From the NCBI RefSeq assembly GCF_005280735.1, contig NZ_CP040077.1, positions 3,596,001 through 3,660,000 of the forward strand: DNA of 64,000 nucleotides, in the 5' to 3' direction. The notes below the pieces were generated by a model. The model saw nothing but the letters and a program-made list of their open reading frames with translations, was not told the DNA's origin and ran no database searches. This document shows positions 32,703 through 41,060 of the stretch, in pieces; the first letter of the stretch is position 1, and every line of letters begins with the position of its first letter. This stretch comes from Trinickia violacea. GTDB taxonomy: Bacteria; Pseudomonadota; Gammaproteobacteria; Burkholderiales; Burkholderiaceae. A program made the translations under genes and the position numbers.

Positions 32703-34016
32703 ATGTCCTCTTCACCGTCATCGCGCGCCGTGGCATCCGCGCCCGACGCCGCCCAAACCAGCCGCTCGCGCATCATCTTCGCGAGCTTCATCGGCACCGC
32801 GATCGAGTTCTACGACTTCTACGTCTACGCGACGGCCGCCGCGCTCGTCATCGGCCCCGTGTTCTTCCCGCACGGCTCGGCCACGGCGCAGGCGCTCTCG
32901 GCATTCGTCACGTTCGGCATCGCGTTTGTCGCGCGGCCGATCGGCTCGTTCCTGTTCGGCCACTTCGGCGACCGCATCGGCCGCAAATCGACGCTCGTCG
33001 CCTCGCTGCTCGTGATGGGCGTCTCGACGACGCTGATCGGCCTCGTGCCGGGCTACGACGCAATCGGCAGCCTCGCGCCGATCCTGCTGTGCATCCTGCG
33101 TTTCGGCCAGGGCATCGGCCTCGGCGGCGAATGGGGCGGCGCGGCGCTGCTCGCGACCGAAAACGCGCCGGCCGGCAAGCGCGGCTGGTTCGGGATGTTT
33201 CCGCAACTGGGGCCGTCGGTTGGCTTTCTCGCGTCGAACGGGCTTTTCTTCGGCTTGGCGCTCACGCTTTCCGACGCGCAATTCAAAAGCTGGGGCTGGC
33301 GCGTGCCGTTCCTCGTCTCCGCCGTGCTCGTCGCGCTCGGACTCTACGTGCGGCTCAAGATCGCCGAGACGCCCGCGTTCAAAGCGGCCATCGAGCGGCA
33401 GGAGCGCGTTCGCGTGCCGGTTGCGGCGCTCGTCGCGCATCACTGGTGGCCGACCTTGCTCGGCGCGTTCGCGATGATCGTCTGCTACACGCTCTTCTAT
33501 ATCTCGACGGTGTTCTCGCTGTCGTATGGCGTGTCGACGCTGCATTTCTCGCGCCAGAGCTTTCTCGGGATGCTGTGCTTCGCGGTGGTCTTCATGGCGC
33601 TCGCGACGCCGCTCTCCGCCTGGGCCAGCGACCGCTACGGCCGCAAGCCCGTGCTGATCGCGGGCATCGTCGCGGCGATTCTGTCGGGCTTCACGATGGC
33701 GCCGCTGCTCGGCAGCGGGTCGATGCCGCTCGTCGCGCTGTTCCTGACGATCGAGCTGTTCCTGATGGGCATCACGTTCGCGCCGATGGGCGCGCTCTTG
33801 CCGGAGCTGTTCCCGACCAACGTGCGTTACACCGGCGCGGGGGTCTCGTATAACCTCGGCGGGATTCTGGGCGCGTCCGTTGCGCCGTATATCGCGCAGT
33901 TGCTGGCCGCGCACGGGGGGCTCGCCTGGGTGGGTGCGTATGTGTCTGTCGCCGCCGCGCTGAGCCTCGTCGGCGTGCTCTGCATGCGCGAAACGCGCGA
34001 CGCCAAGCTGATGTAA
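32703..34016 (+). CDS. MFS transporter, metabolite:H+ symporter (MHS) family
   Basis: A 437-residue inner-membrane transporter with 12 predicted helices. It has the MHS hallmarks IGTAIEFYDFYVYATAAAL in helix 1, FGHFGDRIGRKSTL between helices 2 and 3, and the repeat WASDRYGRKPVL between helices 8 and 9. RFGQGIGLGGEWGGAALL is also typical. This family (ProP, KgtP, ShiA and others) imports small organic acids or osmolytes with protons. The substrate cannot be told from sequence. The gene stands alone behind its own promoter. Confidence 0.9.
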   Translation: MSSSPSSRAVASAPDAAQTSRSRIIFASFIGTAIEFYDFYVYATAAALVIGPVFFPHGSATAQALSAFVTFGIAFVARPIGSFLFGHFGDRIGRKSTLVASLLVMGVSTTLIGLVPGYDAIGSLAPILLCILRFGQGIGLGGEWGGAALLATENAPAGKRGWFGMFPQLGPSVGFLASNGLFFGLALTLSDAQFKSWGWRVPFLVSAVLVALGLYVRLKIAETPAFKAAIERQERVRVPVAALVAHHWWPTLLGAFAMIVCYTLFYISTVFSLSYGVSTLHFSRQSFLGMLCFAVVFMALATPLSAWASDRYGRKPVLIAGIVAAILSGFTMAPLLGSGSMPLVALFLTIELFLMGITFAPMGALLPELFPTNVRYTGAGVSYNLGGILGASVAPYIAQLLAAHGGLAWVGAYVSVAAALSLVGVLCMRETRDAKLM

Positions 34017-34423
34017 CCGGCGCTTCGCCGGCACTTCGCAAGCGCATCAGCGGCCCGCCGGCCGGCGCATCAACGTTCGCGCCGGCTGCTGCGCCCGTCG
34101 TTCACCCCGAGTGAGCGTCGGACGGGTGAATTCATCGATGGCAACTCCAATTCGGGCCGCGCGGCACAGTCGATTCCGTGCGCCGCGCGATCCTGTATTG
34201 GTCCACATCGAGCATTAAAGTTTCGTCAATTTCCTCGATTTTCCCGATAAATCGGAAACAAGCCTTGCGCCTCCCTGCACCGCTTGAACAACGGGCGAAA
34301 CCACAATCATTCAGTGGTTTTCCCGTGTTGCTGCGGTTTTTTGCCTGCCTATACTGAACTCGCCAGTCAACGAAAAAGAAAGGCGCCACGCGCCGAAATC
34401 CAGCGAATCAACGGGAGCCGACG
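34017..34423 (+). promoter_or_regulatory. Intergenic region with promoter of the 59-residue membrane protein gene
   Basis: TTGCTG at 34328-34333 and TATACT at 34350-34355, spacing 16, about 70 bp before ATG 34424. The rest of this ~400-bp gap holds GC-rich inverted repeats near 34020-34080 that may end the MHS gene, and AT-rich DNA. No other gene was supported. Confidence 0.55.
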
Positions 34424-34603
34424 ATGAACCTTCATCTTCACAACGCAGACATCGTGGCCATCATTGCGCTTGCGCTCTTGGGCGCCTTGCTTCTTGCGAT
34501 CCGCTTTCGGCCTCAGACATGGCGCGGAATCGTCGTCGAGGCCGTGCTCGCGAACGCGGCAGCGATTGCCGCCGTCGTCGCGTTCGAGGCGCTCGTTTCC
34601 TGA
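34424..34603 (+). CDS. Small membrane protein (59 aa)
   Basis: A 59-residue frame starting MNLHLHNADIVAII, with GGGAG ten bases upstream and a sigma-70 promoter about 70 bp upstream. It contains two hydrophobic helices (about residues 10-26 and 40-57) separated by a basic/aromatic turn (RFRPQTWRG), so a two-pass inner-membrane protein. No family recognised. The combination of promoter, ribosome binding site and clean topology makes it likely real. Confidence 0.65.
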   Translation: MNLHLHNADIVAIIALALLGALLLAIRFRPQTWRGIVVEAVLANAAAIAAVVAFEALVS

Positions 34604-34679
34604 CTACGTTCGTTACGGTCCGCTGGGGCCTCGCACGTCATCGTCAGGCCCTGGCTGCCTGCATGCGCCGAACCCCCGT

Positions 34680-34808
34680 TCAGCGATAGTAATAGCCGCC
34701 GTGGCCGTAATAACCCCCGTAGTAGTAGCCCGGGGCCGGAGCCACCACGCAGCCCCCGAGTGCTGCCGCGAGCAGCACGCCTGCAATCAGCGTCATATAG
34801 CGTTTCAC
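34680..34808 (-). CDS. Tiny lipoprotein (42 aa) rich in Tyr/Gly
   Basis: A 42-residue frame from GTG 34808, preceded by CAGGAG with seven bases of spacing. It reads VKRYMTLIAG, then a hydrophobic stretch ending in the lipobox LGGC (Cys20), then VVAPAPGYYYGGYYGHGGYYYR. The mature part is only 23 residues, dominated by Tyr and Gly. The architecture matches the second tiny lipoprotein at 36561. Function unknown. Confidence 0.7.
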   Translation of the reverse strand: MKRYMTLIAGVLLAAALGGCVVAPAPGYYYGGYYGHGGYYYR

Positions 34809-35145
34809 TTTCTTCTCCTGTCGTTTCGGTATCGGTCCGAGTGCCCCTCGAACGCTTCCGATTAAATAGGAGATAGCGCGCTGCATCCGTTGCAAGTTGT
34901 AAGCGCAAGCCCGCCGTCTATTACACGAAATGGCCCGCCCGCCGTGCGAACCGCGATGCGGCAAGCGCAACCGCGCCGCAGTTCCAACGATTCGCGACAG
35001 TTTTAACAACCGTGTAATGCAGCAGATCAACGACGGCAACGCGCAACACAGCGTGCATCGGCTACACGTGCGCCGCTTGACGCGGCTCGCACGGTGGCGT
35101 GCATATGCGCAGGTATAATCGACTCTTTGAAATCTCAGGCACGTC
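34809..35145. other. Intergenic region between the tiny lipoprotein and the ClC gene
   Basis: About 340 bp between divergent genes. TATAAT at 35114-35119 is the likely -10 of the ClC gene (ATG 35146); no good -35 is seen. Nothing else was recognised. Confidence 0.5.
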
Positions 35146-36567
35146 ATGGCCCGAGTCACCCTCCCCAACGCCTTCACCGTCCGCCGCGCCCGGCAAATCT
35201 GGCGCCGCTACGGCATCTTCTGGCTCGGCGCGATCGCCGTCGGTCTGACGGCCGTTCTGTACGCGCGACTCATCGATTGGGGATACGCCGCGTTCCGTTC
35301 GATGCAGCATCAGCACGCGTGGCTGCCGCTCATCGTGACGCCGGCTGTCGCCGCCGCCGCGGTCTGGCTCACGCGCAAGTTCTTTCGCGGCGCAGAGGGC
35401 AGCGGGATTCCGCAGGTGATCGCGACGCTCCACGCCGGCACCACCACGCTCGGCCCGCGCCTGCTCACGATCAAGATTCTCCTCGGCAAGATCGCCGTTT
35501 CGTTCCTCGGTATCCTGGGCGGCTTCACGATCGGCCGCGAAGGCCCGACCGTCCAGGTCGGTGCGGCGATGATGTTCAACCTGCGGCGCTTCTATCCGCG
35601 CTCGAACGCCATGATCGAACGGCAACTCGTGTTGGCGGGCGCGGCGGCGGGCTTGTCGGCGGCGTTCAACACGCCGCTCGCGGGAATCGTCTTCGCCATC
35701 GAGGAATTGACGCGCAGCTTCGAAGCGCGCGCGAGCGGCGTGCTGATCACAGCGATCATCATCGCCGGCGTGATTGCGCTCGGCTTGAACGGCAACTACA
35801 CCTATTTCGGCACGATCCAGATCGGCGCGCACTTTCCGGATCTGCTCGCCGTAGCCGTGCTGCTGACCGGGATCGTGACCGGCATCGCGGGAGGCTTCTT
35901 CAGCTGGCTGCTGCTCAACACGTCGCGCTGGATTCCGCCGCGGCTCGCGCAACTGCAGCGCGAGAAGCCGGTTCAGTTCGCCGCGCTGTGCGGGCTGATC
36001 ATCGCGGTCGTGGGCCTGGTGTCGGGCGGGAACACGTTCGGCAGCGGCTACGCGGAAGCGCGCGGTCTGCTCGACGGGCATGAGCAGCTGTCCGTGTTCT
36101 ATCCGTTCCTGAAGATGATCGCGATGGTCGGCTCGTATTTGCCGGGCATTCCGGGCGGGATCTTCGCGCCGTCGCTATCGATCGGCGCGGGCTTCGGCAA
36201 TCTGCTGCACCTCGTGTTCGACAGCATGCAGCTGCAGATGCTGATCGCGCTGGCGATGGTCGGCTATCTGGCAGCCGTCACGCAATCGCCGATTACGTCG
36301 TTCGTGATCGTGATGGAGATGATCAACGGGCATGCGCTCGTGATCTCGCTGATGGCGACTGCGCTGATTGCAAGCCGCGTCTCGCGGTTCTTCGCGCCGC
36401 CGCTCTACGAGACACTCTCGCACCGCTACATGACGCTGCTCGCGCCGGCCGTGCCGACCGCAACAGCAGGACCGGGAGGCGTCCCCGAGCCGGCAGAGCC
36501 GGCAACGCCGGCCGAGGACCGAGCAGCGGCCGAAACAATGCCGCAGGAAGACACGCCGCGTCAGTAA
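35146..36567 (+). CDS. ClC family chloride channel/antiporter
   Basis: A 473-residue ClC protein of the inner membrane. Selectivity-filter motifs are present: GSGIPQ at residues 85-90, GREGPT at 130-135 with Glu132 as the gating glutamate, and GGIFAPSL for the third filter segment. The proton glutamate region typical of exchangers cannot be assigned with confidence, so channel versus Cl-/H+ antiporter is open. The C-terminal ~40 residues are Pro/Ala/Glu-rich and lack CBS domains. The stop overlaps the end of a convergent tiny lipoprotein gene. Confidence 0.92.
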   Translation: MARVTLPNAFTVRRARQIWRRYGIFWLGAIAVGLTAVLYARLIDWGYAAFRSMQHQHAWLPLIVTPAVAAAAVWLTRKFFRGAEGSGIPQVIATLHAGTTTLGPRLLTIKILLGKIAVSFLGILGGFTIGREGPTVQVGAAMMFNLRRFYPRSNAMIERQLVLAGAAAGLSAAFNTPLAGIVFAIEELTRSFEARASGVLITAIIIAGVIALGLNGNYTYFGTIQIGAHFPDLLAVAVLLTGIVTGIAGGFFSWLLLNTSRWIPPRLAQLQREKPVQFAALCGLIIAVVGLVSGGNTFGSGYAEARGLLDGHEQLSVFYPFLKMIAMVGSYLPGIPGGIFAPSLSIGAGFGNLLHLVFDSMQLQMLIALAMVGYLAAVTQSPITSFVIVMEMINGHALVISLMATALIASRVSRFFAPPLYETLSHRYMTLLAPAVPTATAGPGGVPEPAEPATPAEDRAAAETMPQEDTPRQ

Positions 36568-36671
36568 ATCACGACCGGCGCCGGGCGGACGACCACCGGC
36601 CGCGCCGGCACCACGATGCATCCGGCCAGCGTCACGGCAACCAGCACAGCGGCAAAAAGCGTTCTTTTCAC
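36561..36671 (-). CDS. Tiny lipoprotein (36 aa) rich in Val/Pro
   Basis: A 36-residue frame from GTG 36671, preceded by CAGGAG with seven bases of spacing. It reads VKRTLFAAVLVAVTLAGC (lipobox LAGC, Cys18) followed by IVVPARPVVVRPAPVVIY. Start codon, ribosome-binding sequence, VKR opening and lipobox position match the tiny lipoprotein at 34680. It lies 18 bp after the WXXGXW gene on the same strand, so they may be one transcript. Its 3' end overlaps the ClC gene end by seven bases. Confidence 0.68.
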   Translation of the reverse strand: MKRTLFAAVLVAVTLAGCIVVPARPVVVRPAPVVIY

Positions 36672-36689
36672 GCGAAGCTCCTGCCCGAG

Positions 36690-37001
36690 TTACGCCCAGT
36701 GGCCCGGCACCCAGACCCAGTTCGGGCCGCGCGGCGCCCAGTGGCCCGGCACCCAGTGTCCGCCCACGCGCACCACTTCCCAGTGGCCCTTCTCCCACAC
36801 GTAGCGGCCGTGCTCCCAGCGCCAGTGACCCTTCTCCCACACGTAGCCGTCACGCGGCGCGGGAACGGCTTCGACGCGAACCGGCGGCGGCGCGTTCGGC
36901 GCGACCACCACGATTTCCTCGGCGGATGCGCTGGCGACGGCCATGGCGCCGGCGGCCACGATGGCAAACTGAGCGATCAGCAAACGGACCGGTGTTTTCA
37001 T
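36690..37001 (-). CDS. WXXGXW repeat-containing exported protein
   Basis: A 103-residue exported protein with a signal peptide (to about ASASAEE, residue 28). The mature part holds at least four WXXGXW-type units (YVWEKGHWRW, YVWEKGHWEV, HWVPGHWAP, VWVPGHWA), the YXWGXW/BcpO-related repeat family found in many betaproteobacteria. Role unknown, presumably envelope. It ends two bases after a stop TAA at 36690 and is followed by the 36-residue lipoprotein gene. Confidence 0.82.
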   Translation of the reverse strand: MKTPVRLLIAQFAIVAAGAMAVASASAEEIVVVAPNAPPPVRVEAVPAPRDGYVWEKGHWRWEHGRYVWEKGHWEVVRVGGHWVPGHWAPRGPNWVWVPGHWA

Positions 37002-37176
37002 ATCGACCTCTTGTCTTGATTAGGGTTACGCCGTCTTGGCGCTATCCCATTAATGAACGAGGTCAGGGTTCCGCCGACACACGCCGTATTACGACGCAGT
37101 CGAAAGTGCAACGGAATATTTTTCCCGGCGCGCGGCGGCGCAGGGAAGCTGCGGAAGGAGGATGCGATCGCCGAAG

Positions 37177-37213
37177 GCTCCAAGTAAGCGCTGAGGCGCT
37201 AACTTGGATCAAC
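37177..37213. repeat. Palindromic intergenic repeat, copy B
   Basis: Stem TCCAAGT/ACTTGGA around the core AAGCGCTGAGGCGCTA. It lies immediately beside copy C in the same orientation, so the pair is a tandem array in the minE/WXXGXW intergenic region. Confidence 0.8.
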
Positions 37214-37216
37214 TCC

Positions 37217-37260
37217 GGCATGGGACCAGAGTAAGCGCTAAAGCGCTAACTCTGGTCGAC
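37217..37260. repeat. Palindromic intergenic repeat, copy C
   Basis: GGCATGGG, outer stem ACCAGAGT/ACTCTGGT, inner stem AGCGCT/AGCGCT, then CGAC. The GTCGAC end abuts the poly-T of the minCDE terminator, as in copies D and E. Confidence 0.88.
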
Positions 37261-37290
37261 AAAAAACGGCAGCCGGAAACCGGCTGCCGT
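37261..37290 (-). terminator. Terminator of the minCDE operon
   Basis: On the minus strand ACGGCAGCCGG, loop TTT, CCGGCTGCCGT, then TTTTTT. It begins 18 bp after the minE stop and ends directly at repeat copy C. Confidence 0.93.
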
Positions 37291-37307
37291 CCGATTGAGA
37301 CCGGCGC

Positions 37308-37562
37308 TTACGCTTGCGGAATTTCGATCTTCACTTCGAGCACTTCGAGGTCGTCCTGACGCTCGAGGCTCACGCGGATGTCATCATCCGAGATCTTCAC
37401 GTACTTGGAAATGACGGCCACCAGCTCGCGCTGCAACGCCGGCAGATAATCGGCGGGCGGATGGCCGCCCGCGCGCTCGTGCGCGATGATCAACTGCAAG
37501 CGTTCCTTCGCAACCGCCGCGGATTTCTTCTTCTCGCCCAGCAAAAACGAAAGAATCGACAT
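37308..37562 (-). CDS. minE: Cell division topological specificity factor MinE
   Basis: An 84-residue MinE with the N-terminal membrane-binding and MinD-interacting region (MSILSFLLGEKKKSAAVAKERLQLIIAHERAG) and the C-terminal dimer domain (YVKISDDDIRVSLERQDDLEVLEV). It stimulates MinD ATPase and drives pole-to-pole oscillation that places the Z ring at midcell. Third gene of minC-minD-minE, 14 bp after minD, with a terminator behind it. Confidence 0.97.
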   Translation of the reverse strand: MSILSFLLGEKKKSAAVAKERLQLIIAHERAGGHPPADYLPALQRELVAVISKYVKISDDDIRVSLERQDDLEVLEVKIEIPQA

Positions 37563-37576
37563 GACGTGCGCCTCCC

Positions 37577-38392
37577 TTACTTAGTGCCGAAGAGGCGCTG
37601 CAGCAGGCCCGGCTTTTGATAGTCCGTGAAACGCAGATCAATCTTCTCGCCGAGAAAGCGCGAAACGATATCCTTGTACGCTTCGGCCACGTCGGTGCCG
37701 TCGAGGTGCACGGCGGGCAGACCCTGGTTCGATGCGTGCAGCACGGCTTCCGATTCCGGCACGACGCCGATCAGCTCGATGCGCAGAATTTCCTGAATGT
37801 CCTGCAGCGACAGCATCTCGCCCTCGCTCACACGCTTCGGGTTGTAGCGGGTGATGAGCAGATGCTCCTTGATCGGGTCCTTCCCGTCGATCGCGCGCTT
37901 CGTCTTCGACGACAGAATGCCGAGGATGCGATCCGAATCGCGCACCGACGACACTTCCGGATTCGTCACGATCAGCGCCTCGTCGGCGAAATGCATCGCC
38001 AAGAGCGCGCCCGACTCGATGCCGGCCGGCGAATCGCACACGATATATTCGAAATCCATCTTGATCAGGTCGTTGATGACCTTCTCGACGCCTTCCATCG
38101 TGAGCGCGTCTTTATCGCGCGTCTGCGAGGCGGGCATGATAAAGAGGTTCTCGCACTTCTTGTCCTTGATGAGCGCCTGATTCAGATTCGCTTCGCCCTG
38201 GATCACGTTGATCAGGTCGTACACGACGCGGCGCTCGCAGCCCATGATGAGATCGAGGTTGCGCAGGCCGACGTCGAAGTCGATCACCGCAGTCTTGCTG
38301 CCGCGCAGCGCGAGGCCCGATGCAAAACTCGCGCTCGTGGTCGTCTTGCCCACGCCGCCCTTGCCCGAAGTCACCACAATGATTTTTGCCAT
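37577..38392 (-). CDS. minD: Septum site-determining ATPase MinD
   Basis: A 271-residue ParA-type ATPase with the deviant Walker A KGGVGKTT (residues 10-17), FDVGLRNLDLIMG switch region and CDSPAGIE Walker B. The C-terminal amphipathic membrane-targeting helix (GLLQRLFG) is present. It recruits MinC to the membrane and is released by MinE. The order minC-minD-minE on the minus strand with short gaps indicates one operon. Confidence 0.98.
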   Translation of the reverse strand: MAKIIVVTSGKGGVGKTTTSASFASGLALRGSKTAVIDFDVGLRNLDLIMGCERRVVYDLINVIQGEANLNQALIKDKKCENLFIMPASQTRDKDALTMEGVEKVINDLIKMDFEYIVCDSPAGIESGALLAMHFADEALIVTNPEVSSVRDSDRILGILSSKTKRAIDGKDPIKEHLLITRYNPKRVSEGEMLSLQDIQEILRIELIGVVPESEAVLHASNQGLPAVHLDGTDVAEAYKDIVSRFLGEKIDLRFTDYQKPGLLQRLFGTK

Positions 38393-38463
38393 TTACCCTT
38401 ACCCTGCGTTCGTCAATTAAGTTCGATACGGTCTCGCCGAAGCGCGCAACGCATGCGCGCGGC

Positions 38464-39252
38464 TTACGTGAGCCGCAACGGTTCGATCATCAATTTCTCT
38501 TGTTCGAGCCGGATCTGCACCGATTTGCCGAGCACGTCGGCCGGCAACGGGTTCTCGGTCGTTCGATAGATGCCCGCAATCGAAATCAGTTCCGGCTCGA
38601 GACACGTGCAGAAAATGCGCGCGTCGTGATTGCCGTGCACGCCGGCGAGCGCCCGCCCGCGCAACGGCGCGTAAATATGGATGTTGCCTTCCGCGATCAC
38701 TTCGGCGCCGTAGGAGACGAGGCCGAGCACGACGAGGTCGCCCTTCGCGTAAATCTGCTGGCCCGAGCGCAATGGCTTGTCGATGACGAGCGTCTGGCTT
38801 GGCGCGCTCGCGCGGGCAGCGGCTGCGGGTTCGGACTGAGGGGGGGTGACGGCGGAGACTTCGGCAAGCGGAAGCGCCTCCTGAATTGCGGCCGGCGCGG
38901 CGTCATCGCTTGCGCCTTTCGATGCGTTCGCGCGGCGGTCACGCGCTTCGAGAAACGGCAGGCCCGCAGCGGTGGCCCATTCGTGCTGCGCGACATCGGC
39001 GACGACGCCGACCGGACGCATGCGCACGCTATCGAGCAGCTTCGCGATGTCGGCGAGCGAAACGCGCTCGTTTTCCGCGAGACGGCGCAAATCGATCGCG
39101 ACAACATCGCCTGCGAAGAATTCGGGAGTCGCCTCGAAGCGCCGCGTGAGTTCGTTGGCGAGCGCGTCGAGGTCGGTCGTCTTGACGACGAAGAGAAGCG
39201 TGTCGACCGAGCCGCTACGAAGTTCGAAGAATGGCGATTTTTTCAGCGACAT
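38464..39252 (-). CDS. minC: Septum site-determining protein MinC
   Basis: A 262-residue MinC. The N-terminal FtsZ-inhibiting domain (MSLKKSPFFELRSGSVDTLLF) and the C-terminal beta-helix that dimerises and binds MinD (LRSGQQIYAKGDLVVLGLVS, AGVHGNHDARIFC) are both present, joined by an Ala/Pro-rich linker. It blocks Z-ring assembly away from midcell. The start is ATG 39252, from which the family sequence begins; an upstream in-frame ATG at 39264 adds four residues. Confidence 0.96.
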   Translation of the reverse strand: MSLKKSPFFELRSGSVDTLLFVVKTTDLDALANELTRRFEATPEFFAGDVVAIDLRRLAENERVSLADIAKLLDSVRMRPVGVVADVAQHEWATAAGLPFLEARDRRANASKGASDDAAPAAIQEALPLAEVSAVTPPQSEPAAAARASAPSQTLVIDKPLRSGQQIYAKGDLVVLGLVSYGAEVIAEGNIHIYAPLRGRALAGVHGNHDARIFCTCLEPELISIAGIYRTTENPLPADVLGKSVQIRLEQEKLMIEPLRLT

Positions 39253-39427
39253 GGCGTTCTGCAAAAAATTTTGCGTATTTTACAGGCGTCCATGCGGGCA
39301 GAAAGATTTTTTGGATACGTTGCGCCATTTTCGCGAAGAACGTCGCGACAGATAGGCGGCAAACGCAGCGAAACGACATCGCGACAGCGCGGCAAGCACG
39401 CGCCGCACCAGCGGAAGACATGCGAAA

Positions 39428-39961
39428 TCAGCCTTGCAGTGCGGCGTTTTCATGCCTCACGCGACGCACGAGCAGCGTTTGCCATTCATCCGGCGCGCGA
39501 CTGCTGGGCGCATGCTCGCCGGCCGGCCCGAAACCGAGCCGCTGATAAAAACGCATCGCGTTGCGGTTCGCATCGGCGACCCACGCGTAGACCTCGGGCG
39601 CGCCTTGTTCGGCAAGCCACGCGCTAGCGGTGTTCACGAGCAGCTCGCCGCCTCGCAAATGCCGTACCGCGGGTGCCACCCACAATTCGCAGACGAATGC
39701 ATGATGCGGCGGCGTTTCCTCGAAAAACGCGCAGATCAGGCCCGCAGGGTGCCCTTCGGTGTAGAGGATGAAGCTGGTGGAGAGATCGGAAACGGCATAG
39801 CTGGCGGCGGTCTCGTCGAACTTCGCGGCGTCAGCGGACAGGGCTTCTTCAAGGGTCTCGCCGAATGCGTACGGCGCTTCGCGCAGCGAGGCGGTGCGCA
39901 GTTCGCGGTAGGTTTCGCCCTGATCAGCGGCGATACGGCGGACAGTCAGCGATGAACTCAT
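39428..39961 (-). CDS. GNAT family N-acetyltransferase
   Basis: A 177-residue GNAT protein. The core has CELWVAPAVRHLRGGELLV (motif A, the acetyl-CoA pyrophosphate loop) and NRNAMRFYQRLGFGPAGE (motif B), giving an acetyl-CoA-dependent N-acetyltransferase. Substrate unknown. The start is ATG 39961 (MSSSLTVRRI), as upstream sequence is not protein-like for this family. It lies between minC and map on the same strand but with gaps of 160-175 bp, so it may be separately transcribed. Confidence 0.85.
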   Translation of the reverse strand: MSSSLTVRRIAADQGETYRELRTASLREAPYAFGETLEEALSADAAKFDETAASYAVSDLSTSFILYTEGHPAGLICAFFEETPPHHAFVCELWVAPAVRHLRGGELLVNTASAWLAEQGAPEVYAWVADANRNAMRFYQRLGFGPAGEHAPSSRAPDEWQTLLVRRVRHENAALQG

Positions 39962-40130
39962 GCGGCTTGGATTCTGTGGGGACAGGCTAACGCGTAGCTT
40001 CAACCGAACCGGCGTGCGAGTCAAATCGTTATTGCGCGGACCGCCTTTCGGCGCGCGGCAGCGCAACGAAATGGCACACCAAAAACGGCACGTCAATGCA
40101 GCGGCGCATCGATGCCAATGCGCCTGTCAA

Positions 40131-40916
40131 TCACGGCGCGTCATAGGTGCCCGTGCCGTCGGGCCAGGGCGTAAGGAGTTCGAAACCGTCGTCGGTGACG
40201 GCGACCATGTGCTCCCATTGCGCGGACAGCGAACGGTCCTTGGTGACGACGGTCCAGCCGTCGCGCAGCACGGCGGTGCCGGCCCGCCCCGCGTTGACCA
40301 TCGGCTCGATCGTGAAGACCATGCCGGGCTTGAGCCTCACGCCTTGCCCCGGCTGCCCGTAGTGCAGCACTTGCGGGTCCTCGTGATAGACCTTGCCGAT
40401 GCCGTGCCCGCAGTAGTCGCGCACGATCGAATAGCCCTCGCGCTGCGCGACGCGCTGGATCGCGTGCCCGACGTCGCCGAGCGTCGCGCCCGGCCGCACT
40501 TGCCGGATGCCCGCGACCATCGCTTCGTAGGTGGTATCGATGAGATGCCGCGCCACGGTGCTCGGCTCGCCGACGCAATACATCCGGCTCGTATCGCCGA
40601 AATAGCCGTCCTTGATCACGGCCACGTCGATGTTGACGATGTCGCCGTCGCGCAAGACGTCGCTGCGATTCGGAATGCCGTGGCACACCACGTGGTTGAC
40701 CGATGTGCAAACCGTCTTCGGAAAGCCCAGATAGCCGACGTTGGCGGCAATCGCCTTCTGTGTGTTGACGATGTAGTCGTTGCAGATCGCGTCGAGCTGC
40801 TCGGTGGTGACGCCGGCGCGCACGTGCTCGCCGATCATCGCGAGCACGTCGGCGGCGAGACGGCCGGAAATGCGCAGCTTCTCGATGTCGGCGGGGGTCT
40901 TGTAGGTGATGGTCAT
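40131..40916 (-). CDS. map: Methionine aminopeptidase, type I
   Basis: A 261-residue type I methionine aminopeptidase that removes initiator Met in the cytoplasm. Metal ligands are in the expected blocks: NIDVAVIKDGYFGDTSRMY (two Asp), CGHGIGKVYHEDP (His), FTIEPM (Glu) and QWEHMV (Glu); the substrate histidine is in NHVVCHGIP. No zinc-finger extension is present, as in other bacterial enzymes. It is divergent from an ArsR-type regulator gene. Confidence 0.96.
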   Translation of the reverse strand: MTITYKTPADIEKLRISGRLAADVLAMIGEHVRAGVTTEQLDAICNDYIVNTQKAIAANVGYLGFPKTVCTSVNHVVCHGIPNRSDVLRDGDIVNIDVAVIKDGYFGDTSRMYCVGEPSTVARHLIDTTYEAMVAGIRQVRPGATLGDVGHAIQRVAQREGYSIVRDYCGHGIGKVYHEDPQVLHYGQPGQGVRLKPGMVFTIEPMVNAGRAGTAVLRDGWTVVTKDRSLSAQWEHMVAVTDDGFELLTPWPDGTGTYDAP

Positions 40917-41048
40917 CGATGTCGTATTCCGTCATGCAGGCGGCATGCCCGGTCCGCGAACCGGCATGAGCATCCGGCATTGTACAGAGGCGGCGGTCGG
41001 GACCGGTTTCGGTCGGCGGCGGCGTGCTACCGCGCCCCCTGCGTTCCG

Positions 41049-41054
41049 TATAAT
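41049..41054 (+). promoter_or_regulatory. -10 box implying a leaderless ArsR-type mRNA
   Basis: TATAAT at 41049-41054 ends six bases before ATG 41061, so the expected transcription start is the A of the start codon. No ribosome binding site is visible. No clear -35 was found. Confidence 0.6.
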
Positions 41055-41060
41055 CGCTCG

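Noticed and set aside
34132..34389. An 85-codon minus-strand frame upstream of the 59-residue membrane protein gene
   Set aside because: No ribosome binding site, mixed composition, and it overlaps the plus-strand promoter.
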